NCBI GenBank assembly: GCA_036852015.1
Contig: JAANDG010000010.1
Coordinates: 248,001 to 312,000 of the forward strand
DNA from: Pelodera strongyloides
Lineage: Eukaryota > Nematoda > Chromadorea > Rhabditida > Rhabditidae
DNA: 64,000 nt
Reading direction: 5' to 3'
The position numbers and the translations under genes are program-made. The stretch's first letter is position 1, and every line of letters begins with the position of its first letter. The notes under the pieces are model-generated. The model was not told the DNA's origin and did no database searches. It saw only the letters and a list, made by a program, of their open reading frames with translations. Below are positions 24,373 through 34,928 of the stretch, in pieces.

Positions 24373-25027
24373 CACCTAACTAATATATGGAAAGTATGTA
24401 GCCAGAAATAAACGCTAACCATCATAAAAATAATAACATGTAGAGATTACGAGGAAAGTTCGTACATGGTAACAAGTGCGATATAAATAAAAACAAGGCA
24501 TCTAATATATAATTACATATACAAAGCATGATCAATGAAAGAAAGACATACATTTCCAATCATTACGAGTGCCAGTGGGGAGGGGGTTAATATACCTACT
24601 ACTTATACAACACAGACCAGTTGTATAAAACAAAAAGATTAAACGTATAAACTTAGTAACTAAAATTTAGTTACTACCTTTATACGTCTAAAATAGAACA
24701 GTGTAGTACTAATACAGTTAGTAACCGTAAAAGATAAAGAAGAAAAATGGAAAACTACCAATATTGTGTGACTTATTGGAAATTAAAAACTCGTGAGAGA
24801 AATAGTGAAATCATATCGATATAGAAGGAACAACGGATAAGCGGTTCGCGCTTAACAAAAAGCTAAACGAAACATGGAAAGGTTTAATCACCAGACGCTC
24901 AGGTTGTTGAGCAGCCTCTATTCTTACTCGTCTTACGGACTCCAACAGCATCTCACGAGCACCCAACACCCGGGATTCCAAATTCCAACGGTTTTCGAAT
25001 TTAGTAAACACTGCCCATCCACAACAG

Positions 25028-26002
25028 TCAAACATTTCGCAAGGAAGTAAACCTGAAAATAGTAATAAAGACGACTTAACGCAACTTAACTGATTTCTTA
25101 TTGACACCCATTAGAGTATGGAGAGTTACACACAGTCATTTATGGAGAGTTACACACAGTCATTACGTAAGCTGGGCACTTACTACATAAGCTATTGCAT
25201 TCACAAAAGCTGTATACTACATATTATTACATGCTGCATACTGCATACTACATACTATACTGCATACTACATATGAATGCTATAATGAAAAGAAGAATAA
25301 GCCCTTATTACCAACCTGTTGAGTGCAGACTGTACCCGTCGCCCGTCGCCAACAGCGGGGTTTGTATGTGATCTAAATTGAATATATTATCGTTCAACGT
25401 AATGTAATATAATGACTTTTAGCAGGATAAACTTTGCAGGTCTAGGTCTTTGACTAGGCTTTAGTCATACGCCAAAGTAATTTACAAGACCAAAAATAAC
25501 ATCAACATACGGCAGGACACACCTAATCACAACACAGCATACATCATGTAGCAGGTAGGAGAAACTGTAGCGAGTTTTGGTCCCGGTTCGGGTGCAGCGG
25601 GAGCACTACAATTCAATTCAAAAATTTGAGGATTCAAAAAGTTACAGCTATATTCACCTACGAATTGCTATGAGGCTTTGACTTCTCACTGGCGACATAG
25701 AAAATAGAAAATCGAATTCGAGAGTGAGAATTGAGAATGTCAAGGCAAACGCCAGTTCCCTCTGAAGCTAATCTGGAATAAAGAAAATTACATAATGATG
25801 GGGAAACACTAACACCTAAATAAACACCGTTTGAAAAACATCATCTAAACACACACACACACGGAATAATTGATTGCAAATAATGCAATTTGTACGAAAA
25901 TCCATAAGTAAAACGGTAATATCAAAGAAAACTACCTGGAAAACGCCACGAAGTTGTTAAATCGCTTAAAGAGTGGGAGCACGGAGCACATGTGATATCC
26001 AT
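25028..26002 (-). CDS. Possible small five-exon gene, unidentified
   Basis: Candidate exons (complement): 25936-26002, 25662-25761, 25543-25605, 25316-25372, 25028-25052. All junctions use GT/AG and keep phase, giving a 103-residue serine/proline-rich protein (for example SKPHSNSSAPAAPEPGPK). The ATG follows a TTCTAG acceptor by 6 bases, as in other starts here. Against it: no family match, and other frames of the same exons are also open. In particular an upstream exon at 26218-26293 joins 25936-26008 in a hydrophobic frame, and 24811-25107 continues another frame. Treat the product as undecided. Confidence 0.3.
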
Positions 26003-26559
26003 TGAAGCCTAGAACATTTGTGGATGCAGCCATGAAAATAAGCACTTATTTATAGGGAAGATTATGGCGCCTCATATCCAAACTTAGATACAACCGGCAC
26101 TTGCTTACTAAACTGCTTACTACATTTTTCAGCTTCTTATGCCAAAATAGCATTTCTTGTCAAATAATTACACAATGCAAGCCCACACGCGAAACAGGCA
26201 GAAACTATAACACACACCTTGAACACTGTACTTGGTGCCTTCGAAGTCCCGATCGACGAACCCGTCCATCCATGATGAACTGGATGTAATCTTCTTAAAG
26301 TGTTATGTAGAATACATAACAACACAAAAAGTGGATCTAAGCGCAATCGGAAAATATTGGAAGCCAAACTTCAAGTTATAAGCTGGAAGAACTGGCAATA
26401 AGCGTAATGATACACTAACAAATTAGAAAAAAACTATAACAAGATAAACATCTTGCACTTGAAAAAAAATAAGTTCGGAAATATTTTTGCAACTTTTCAG
26501 CCCTTTTGCACTATTTCCTGCACTTTTGCGGCAAGTACAGTATGCTGGGTACGGTACTC

Positions 26560-26730
26560 AACGCACGAAATAAAAACCCCACTTTACCGCGCACCTACCC
26601 GCGTAGTTTGCTAACTGCGCGGAACGCGCCAAAGTACGCGTGCGTTCACAAAAGCGCGGATAGCTGCGCGTGCACTCCAATTTGCGCGCCTAGCTACGCG
26701 CGCGTCTGCGCGTCCGAGAACGTAGGGGTC
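26560..26730. repeat. GC-rich CGCGTAG-type repeat, inverted copy of 3690-3955
   Basis: TAGCTGCGCGTGCACTCCAA and neighbouring blocks are the complement of blocks in 3690-3955. The plus-strand open frame 26506-26925 over it is probably not a gene. Confidence 0.6.
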
Positions 26731-26994
26731 GCAAAGTTGTTAGAGTCTCGCAGCTATTCAATCTCAATGTCGCTTTCTACAGTTTCGAGTCCTCACATGC
26801 TCTGCGTTTCCGCAAACTTTATTGCGATCTTACACTACATTTGGAATATTTTAAAAGATAACAGTGCAACAATCGACACGCATCAGTTTTGCATTCTTGG
26901 AAATAGAAATAGTATCAATGTATAGTTTCATACAAAAATTGACATGTAAGGTAGTGAAGAGTATTGGCGAAGTGTAAAAAAATGTACATAAGGG

Positions 26995-27074
26995 AGAGAG
27001 GGAGGTAGAGTAAGGAATAGAGAGAGAGGAAGCAATAGAGAGGGGAGAGAAAGAGAAAGAGAGATAGTGGTAAT

Positions 27075-27134
<60 letters not shown>

Positions 27135-27195
27135 GAAGAGTCTCAGAGAGGGGAAAGAGAGAGAGAGAGAAAAGAGTCTCAGAGAGGGAAGAGAG
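26995..27195. repeat. GA microsatellite complex
   Basis: Long GA tract with GGGAAGAG interruptions repeated twice (GAGTCTCAGAGAGGG). Confidence 0.9.
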
Positions 27196-27719
27196 ATAGT
27201 TCACAAAACTGGTTTCGTTCGGAACACTCCAATCCGATTGACATATACGCTGATAGGCAATCACGCCTTTTCATACACGAAAACGTGAATTGAATTATAC
27301 AAAAATTAGGAGACAGGGAAAAACAGCCTTGAAGGAACCCCGGTCAAACCTAACGATTAAGAGGCTGTGAGACTCTTTTCGAATTAAACTTCTAGCTTCT
27401 ACGTTTCTAGGTTAGTTAATTTTCTTTGAGCATACCGTGACGTGACGCATACTAGGGAAGACACCGACACGGAAAAATTCTAATAATTAACGAAGCGGCC
27501 TTACACTGCGATATAAGCTACTCGCCTACTTGAACAATTGTATCCTTTGTTATCTGCACTTCAAGCTAGCGTTTCTATAGACATAACGAAAATTATCACT
27601 TTACAATGGGCCTTCAGCAATTTGTGAAGGTTTTTCAAAAAGGAAACAATCACCACAAACTTTTATCCACCCATAAAATCAATACCAGTCAATATCAATC
27701 AATCCCAAAGAAATGCATT

Positions 27720-30700
27720 TTAATGTCTTCTGCCCTGGTTCTTCTTTCGACGCACACCGTTGTGCGTGGCATTCATCTGCTGAGGCGCTTGGTCGTTGTC
27801 TGAAATCATTTTTTTTCGTCAATTCCTACCTCAAATAGTTCATCTCTCGCTCTCTCTCTCTCTCTCTTCCTCTATCTCTCTCACTCGTCTTCTTTCCCTT
27901 TCGCTTTCTCTCTCTCACACGCTCTCTCTCACTGTAAATTTACAAAAAAAGCGGAATTTCACCAACCACATCCTCCACTATGCATATGTCCCTGTGAGAC
28001 CAAACCTGAAATCGCGGCTGGTTATAGAATCTTACTATTTATGAAAAGATTTCCCGTTTTCGTGATGCTATCTATTCACAGCAATATTCCGCTCACGTTT
28101 TATCTTATGAGTTTCGTGGTGACCTCTTGAGTTCACGAGGTACATAGTAAAATGTTTACAAAATACCGTATCCATGTTGCAACGCGTGTCCACCCATTCC
28201 ATGCGTCGCGTTCATCCCGTACTGCCGGTGGTGTTCTCCTGTTGTGGTTCTCGGAGAAAAATTGTCCGAAACGAGGCTGGGCAGCTGACTGCGTTGCGGT
28301 TCCTGCTTATAATTGTAATATTTAGTTTCAGTAAACAATATTCGATAGCTACTAAAATCAATAAAAATCCTGTATACTATAATGAGTGATGATACGAATG
28401 TGGAGATTTTAATATATTGATAGATTAAATGATTGTTCTTTATGATGTTCTCCTTTAATCAGAATACCTTTTAATTTCCTTTTTAATTACTCTCAGTTAT
28501 AAACAAGCTGCGCTAGTGAGTGTCCTTAGCCTACCGCATTATGGCTTCCACCAATGTTCATTTGATTGTTGCTGTTATGGTTTTGTTGCTCCTTGTTTAC
28601 ATTGTTGTTATTGTTGTTATTGTTGTTATTGCCGTTGGTGTTGACATTAACGTGCTCCTTCGTCTTCGGCTCCTTGTCTCTGACATTGGCGTTGACTTCG
28701 TTATTGTTCTCCTTGTTGTGATAGCCACCAGTCTTTGAGGGTTCGGCATGGAGATTCGGCGGGGTGCAAGACTAAAAATCTTCGTTGTTTACGCATTTCA
28801 CATGTAAGACATAAGTAAGAGGAGGAAGTGAGGAGCACTTTTGATTTGGAAGAAGGCCATGGACATTTACGAAAAAAGCGGTGAGCCATTCAGCCACCTT
28901 ACCCGGGAAACCGAGGATTTTGCATAGCACAGATAATCTTACGCTCACGATACCGAAATCCCAAAGAAGACTGTCGAAAACAAATTTGGAATAATGGATC
29001 TGAGATGGAACTCAAGTTTAGGCGCACGTTGCTCGGAAACAAATAGGTCGATGATGCATTCATTACCCACCTGGTTTTCATCCACTCCAGGGTTAGAATC
29101 AGTCAGTAGCTCTCCAGAAGGAACAGCTTGTGAGCTGAAGGGATGTGGCTGAAAGCGACCACGTTATCCTAACAGAGAATGGATCTCTACTGTATCTGAA
29201 TTTCCTGGGTATGCTGCCTGCCAAAGCTGAACTCGGCATTGAATTGCTCTATTAGTAATCTAAAATCTAGATATTCTTCACATCATGCCTCTCCAAAAAG
29301 GATTAAAAAAGCATCCTTCAGTGCCCCGGAAGGGAGTACCAACACCAAATGCATATTCGCGGGAAGAGAATCTGAATAAAGAGCCTAAATGTATTACCTG
29401 AATAAAAGTGGCTCTCCAAGACCTATTCCATCCGCTGAACGGTTGCCCACTGAATACCGGAACAAGTCGAATCCCGGCGAACGAATGCCGAGTAAACGAG
29501 GAGATCTAAAGATACATATTGTTTTCAAGATCAAGATTTGTTGCTTCGCACTGGCAGTAACAAAACACCCTGAAACAATAGTACTTCGAATGCCTATCAC
29601 TGGCTGTAGTACATAGAGCCATGCATGCAGAATTTTTATACTCCGCTACCTCGAGTTTCTTCCTTCATTGTATTCTGTTCACCCATAGTTGCTCATTCGA
29701 TATTTACTTATTCACTCACAGTTATCCTACTGATGAGACCCAACCACAGTAAAATCCTCACAACTGCGATCAGGGTCGAAACAACTCTCATGCTCTGTTT
29801 GAAATCAATATATGTAATCAATACCTCGTCAATCTGACTGCAATCGATACGATATGTGGCCGGTGGCGAATTTTGTGTTAGCGCCAGCACACGAAGATCA
29901 TCGACGGAAATGTTTTTAATTGGAATGCCTAAATCGTCATTAGTTCTCCTATAAAGTGTTTACGTAATAAAAACGATAGTAAACTTGGCCGATCCGAAAG
30001 CTTCTGTACTCCACTGTTATCTTAATCGGTGAGTCCTTGAGGCTAGCCGGAAGGAACCGACTAAAATGCCCAAATGATCGAAAACTGGTCATCGCCCGGC
30101 CCCATAAAATCAAGCTATCTACAAAATACTCGATAGACATACCATGGTCGACCAATCGCACACAGACGAGGCCAGTTTCGATATCCACTCCGTCGATGCA
30201 TCCACGACACCATTTGGGCTGCAATTATATATACTGGCAATTAGAAAATTGGATATTAAATGGATAGATAATTGTGCATTCTCTCACCGTCCTTCGTTAT
30301 TCCACGACGGTGACCGAGGCATTTGGCTGGCAAACAAGGGCTGGGTTCACAGGCGACACAAAAATCAAACCACGATTCGCATGGATTGCTAAACCCTTTT
30401 GCGCTTGTGATGCGTAACTAGATAATTCGAGTGACAACGTATGGCGGAGTTTTCGTCCCTACCTCTTTTCCATTTTTCTTAAACTGCGTTCGGCATAGCA
30501 CCGGAGTGCCCATCTGGAGCGAGTTGGTCGCGGGCGTGGCGAGATTCGTCACGGATACTAAATTTGGAATAAACCAATGACGAGCGTTACTCAATAAATA
30601 AATAGTTTTTAAATAATGTTATTAAAATAAAGAGAATTCACAAACCAAAATAAACAGTTCAACAATAATAAACTTTTCATTGATTAACTTTATCTTGTAC

Positions 30701-33518
30701 ATTTCATAATTTACATTAGGATCCTAAGGCGTATAATCGTTGCAATGTAAAAAGCCACTCATACTTTGCATATAGTTGTCCATAACTGTTTTCAAAAAAC
30801 GGCCGTTATACCGCTTTAAAGGGACAGGCCCATCAAAGTAAACCTATATTTACGATTTCGTCTTAATTTTTATTAAAAGTGTTTATTACATTATATGCAA
30901 ACCAAATTTTATCGACATTCAGCCCGGGGAACTTTTTCCGACGAGCGCGTCCGCAAATGTATACCGTTGCCTGGCCCTTCCTCTCGTTGTCTATCCGCTC
31001 TGGTTGTCTGCTCTCTCGGTTTCATTTCTCTGGCACCTCTTTACTGAGCACACTCTCTCATGCGTAATTTTGTAACTGTGTTATAACATACGAGAAGTAA
31101 ACGAATTATTAGGACTAAATGGATGCAAATACGGTACCCTTATGAGTTGCGCTCGGCGTAAAAAAGTTCCCCGGGGTGAATGTGGAGAAAAATTAGTGTG
31201 TATATATTGTAATAAATGCTGCTAATAAAAAATAACATGAAATCGTAAATATATGTTTATTTTGGTGGGCCTGTCCCTTTAAATAGAGCAAATAAATATA
31301 CTACACCTTCCGGCACAACATGATTTTTCTTGTTAAGCAAGCGTACGTACATCACTTTGTCTTCGATGTGACAGATGTAACACTAAATCTTATTGTTCTC
31401 ATTAATATAATATGAGCACAAGCTCTGCATTATCTACATTCAGCAAAAGAAGGTACACCGCATAGTTATTATTCAACAAAATTTGTCATTTGGTTTATTA
31501 TCAACTAGGAAAACAAGTGGAATGTGTACTTGAGAAGCATAAGAAAGAAAACATTAACCATCTTGTTAAATTAGCTAATTAATGAGGTTAGCAAAAGCTA
31601 CCTTGTGCAGCACGTTCGCTTCAAGTGACGGCTGCGTTTGGTAGCGAGAGGCCAATTCAATAACCTGGATATGGATATTAGTGATCTTTATGGTTTACAG
31701 AATTCCTAATATGTCACCTTCCCCATTTATTTCCAATTGTTATGTTTAAATCAGTCATGCGGTGGCAATCGGGATACCATAAAATTATACATCGGTTAGA
31801 ATTTATGATATTAAGTCTGAGGCCATATTCACCAACACACAGGGAGCCCTCCCTGGGATTACGAGGGCTCTGAATCTATTCTGCTTTCGCACTCTCTACG
31901 CACTCTAGCTCCCTGGGGAGGCGAGTGAGGGCTCCTTGCGTGTTGCTGAATACGGCCTGTTATTCTAAGCCTAATCCTAAATATGAAGCCAAGTTAATCC
32001 AACCTCGGTATCAGGTCTCCTGGCCGTCTCTTCGACCTGTCGCTCGTTAAGAAGTTCGGCGGAATCAGCGGCCACTGAAGTTGCTTCGTATTCCTCGGAA
32101 GCGTCGGACATCTCACCGCGAAGAGCAGCTAAATAAATATGTTACATGCGATAGAAAAATAGTAGTTTCGTAAGTATCGGACCGTGTTGCTGAAAGACAT
32201 ACTATTGTTCCTGCAATGTGAAGTTTAAAGCCGTATTGTACCTACTTTGGGAAATTTTCATATGAAACGAATTTCCTATGTATCGTATCTTAGTGAATTT
32301 TGTGCATGAAGCTTCGGAGACGAGCACCAAAAATTTCAAGACGAGACGAGCAAAAGAAATTCTTAAACAAAAAAACAACCTTCAATATCGCAATAAATCT
32401 TAGTGTTGGCATTTTCCGGGTTTTCAATCAGACGCGGCTGTGAACTAAAGTCGTCAGAAGGTGCTGCAGCGGTTGGGCGCTGAATAAAAAAAAAAGAATT
32501 AAGGGATTCCTGTCCTTATTTTACAAGTATTACTAACTAGAATTGTGTGGATAACATGAAGTTGCATTGACGAAGTAACCAGAGAAGCGTAAAGACCTAG
32601 GAGCCAGAAATTGCAAATTTGTGTCACACTCGGCAATTTTCTCTACACTTTGTAGGTGGAAACCCATGCAGATATAGTATTTTTGAGGGCTGGATTAAAT
32701 GGATCGCCGCCACCTAGTTAGGATTGCAAACAAACAAATTAAATAGAAAATTATTAATTACATAATTAAACGAGACGTCCTCATCATTGGCGGCGTGCAC
32801 GATCCTCTGTTTGCTTTTGTACTTTGGAAGAGCTCCGATGCCTCCAGCGCGCATGTAAAATGGGGGAGCAACGCTCTGGCCCAACTGAAAGTAAGGGATT
32901 CAGTTGACCAAGTTTGGGGGCAGGGAAGATGAGAGAGGAGTAGCAGGAGGAGAGGGTGAGATGAACAGAGAAAGAGAGAGTTAGTGAGTTAAAGTTATTA
33001 GAGTAACCTGTTGATGTTGCCTCGCCGCACTGTAAGGATACTCGGGGAAAGGCGTTGTGACAATAAGCGATGAGAGAACGTACTGTTGACGGAGGAGCTA
33101 AAGAAGCAGAGGTAAGCCTTTTTTCGACGTTCCCTCCCTAAACGTATGAAATACTGCGCCTACGCCAGAAAATTTTTCGCGGTGCAAACTGAACTAACAC
33201 ATCCACAGCGCACCTGCGCACAACTGGCGCACAAGTTTGCGCGCAGTGGCGCAAATTCTCAGACACCAGGAGGGACGTTTTGCTGTGTGTATGAGAATGT
33301 TGCGCGCTGACAGACATATTGACAATGATCTTCAAGCACCTATCATATCACGACTTCTTTCACGACTATGTAACGTACGATAGTGAATCTTCTAGAGCAA
33401 CACATTAAATAGCACTCACATCGGGTTGCACGCCGTTTCTGTGCGCGATTCGCAACAAAGAGTCCTCCACCGCGTGCAACAATTGCTGCCAGTCCACCGA
33501 TCCTAGCGCCATCTCCAT
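27720..33518 (-). CDS. Tudor-domain protein with Asn-rich C-terminal region, 16 exons
   Basis: Exons (complement): 33420-33518, 33008-33097, 32777-32884, 32380-32479, 32004-32128, 31602-31664, 31307-31382, 30463-30557, 30143-30218, 29825-29928, 29398-29505, 29071-29148, 28535-28771, 28167-28302, 27967-28005, 27720-27799. Phases agree from ATG to stop (about 537 residues). An extended Tudor domain spans roughly residues 196-350: CYICHIEDKVMYVRLL, then the core with PKWCRG (253-258), VRLVDHG (272-278) and DDLRVLAL. Such domains bind methylated arginine or lysine, and family members work in germ granules and small-RNA pathways; that role is inferred here. Residues 375-453 are Asn/Lys-rich with a run of ten Asn, and the C-terminus is basic (VRRKKNQGRRH). 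An alternative exon near 28910-28980 would break phase and is left out. The N-terminal 190 residues match nothing I can name. Confidence 0.85.
27844..27930. repeat. CT microsatellite
   Basis: Imperfect CT tract in the last intron of the Tudor gene. Confidence 0.9.
28595..28635. repeat. GTT trinucleotide repeat coding for poly-Asn
   Basis: GTTATTGTTGTT units on the plus strand read AAC/AAT on the coding minus strand and give the ten-Asn run in the Tudor protein. Confidence 0.85.
30816..31282. mobile_element. Long palindromic TTAA element, family C
   Basis: TTAAAGGGACAGGCCCATC left end, complementary right end, and long arms. A truncated family A MITE right end (ACGGCCGTTATACCGC) sits directly to its left, sharing the TTAA. 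The right TTAA is 25 bases from the donor end of Tudor exon 31307-31382. Confidence 0.8.
31822..31962. mobile_element. MITE with GGCC-TATTCACCA ends, GAGGGCTC type
   Basis: Starts GAGGCCATATTCACCAACAC and ends TGTTGCTGAATACGGCCTG, with GGGAGCCCTCCCTGGG arms. In the Tudor intron next to exon 31602-31664. A sister copy is at 36179-36309. Confidence 0.75.
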
Positions 33519-33535
33519 CCTAACTCCTTTTGTAA

Positions 33536-33545
33536 CTGAAAAGGG
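33536..33545 (-). other. Likely trans-splice acceptor of the Tudor gene
   Basis: CCTTTTCAG on the minus strand lies 17 bases before the ATG at 33518, with no upstream coding exon seen. Confidence 0.5.
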
Positions 33546-34928
33546 TCGTTTCATTCATTATCCACGGAGGCAGAGTGTGTGCGGCTCCAGCATGGCGCAC
33601 ATGTTTCACACCATGGGTAGGGGTTGCTACAGTTACATGAGCCACATATGTGCCAACCTTCCGCCAACCCATGCCACACCACCGCGCATCCTAGATGAGC
33701 GAGAGGTGGACACTTTTGTGGGCGGCGATTGCGCGAAGTTTAAAGAGAGCTCAAAATTTGAGTACTTTGGTGAGACCAACCTGTTTAGAGTTTTGTAATT
33801 GATAAGTCAGATTCTAGAAGAATAATCAGCGTGCGACTCGTCGTGATGTGTTCTAACAATTTAATAATAGCAATTAGCGAGTGAACGGGGTTCACATAAA
33901 TCTCGGCTGCAAATTTTGAATATGCAAATTTACGGTCGCGCAAGATTAGTGCATACGTTTATGCATATCAATCAAGGATTCAACGGAAAAAAACATGAAA
34001 CGTGAACGGACAACTTTCTTATCAACAAAAATTTAGGTATCGTATGCCCGAAGCTGGGAGTATGCTCCCCAGGCCTCCCACGGGGAGTTAAAAGAAAGGG
34101 GAAAAACATCAGCGATATGTAATGTAGATCCGTGCATTAGATCCGTGCATACTCTAGAGTAATGATTATAACTTATGTAAGTTTCCTTTCAATAAGCAAT
34201 GATAGAATGTTGAAGCGTATATCTAAAATATACTATATACTCCAACCAATAAACTACAACTTATGCAAATGTGAAAGCTTCAAATATATTTCACGAAAAC
34301 AAGGATACTTTATCAAAGCCTACTGACTCCAAATCTTCTACTACTAACTTGACTAACCCTACTCGACCGACTAACTTACTACTGACTAACGTACTACTAC
34401 TATTCACCAACTAACAAACTATAATATGTCGTATCCTGTGCAATATTCCTGCGAGTTTCATCCCTAGTGAGCTTTTTTTGTCTTTGAATAATATTTAAAA
34501 AAAAATCTCAGTATTTCACCCCTAACCGATGGCCGATGTGCATTGGTCACTGATACCTACATACTACCTTAAGATTATCGGTTTCCAAGTATGAAAATTT
34601 ACTACACGATATTATTTATTAGTTTTTCATATATTATATGTGCAGGGTTCGTGCAGAAATACGGTAGTATTGACAGGATCACACGGAATTTTTGGGATAC
34701 TTGAACACCCCATTAGATAGCAGTGAAGCAACGTTTGTGAAAATTATCACAAAAATGCACTGGTTGAAACATATCTATTATGCCTGCGCCTACACCTAAA
34801 TTACTAATTACTTCAGCGCCTCTATATGCCTCTACCATTGGTTATGGGAATTTTGATGAAAGCTTTACTTTTAGGAGTTGAGATTGCTTAATTGTTTTGC
34901 TAATTATTGAGGGAAAAATATATTTTAG
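33546..34928. other. Divergent intergenic region (shared 5' flank)
   Basis: About 1.4 kb between the minus-strand Tudor start and the first recognised plus-strand exon. It must contain the 5' end of the plus-strand gene, which I could not find. The open frame at 33577-33798 lies here; its potential donor (TTTG then GTGAGA) does not match the phase of the 34929 exon. A conserved-looking repeat block occurs near 34040-34100. Confidence 0.5.

Larger units (their letters stand above)
20340..25027. other. Repeat-dominated intergenic region
   Basis: Apart from the listed MITE chain (21235-22467), a minisatellite (23118-23245), CT/GA tracts (23425-23720), a GC-rich block (23990-24120) and an AT tract (24323-24370), I see an inverted-repeat element with AAAAAAGGCC arms at about 20866-20985. 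The open frame at 24811-25107 lacks a consistent splice link and remains uncertain. Confidence 0.5.
26009..27719. other. Intergenic region between a weak gene and the Tudor gene
   Basis: Holds the GC-rich block at 26560-26730 and GA tracts at 26995-27195. One candidate exon at 26218-26293 is discussed under the gene at 25028-26002. Nothing else supported. Confidence 0.5.

Noticed and set aside
26851..27264. 137-codon minus-strand frame rich in Ser-Leu
   Set aside because: Pure product of the GA microsatellite at 26995-27195.
28905..28985. Possible Tudor-gene exon reading SSLGFRYRER
   Set aside because: Its donor leaves a phase that puts a stop in the next exon, while direct joining of 29071 to 28771 is in phase.
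30241..30380. Possible cysteine-rich exon on the minus strand before the Tudor core
   Set aside because: Splice sites are acceptable but it breaks phase. Joining 30463 directly to 30218 restores both phase and the Tudor fold.
33577..33798. 73-codon plus-strand frame upstream of the 34929-41253 gene, considered as its first exon
   Set aside because: The donor at TTTG/GTGAGA leaves phase 1, but the 34929 exon needs phase 2.
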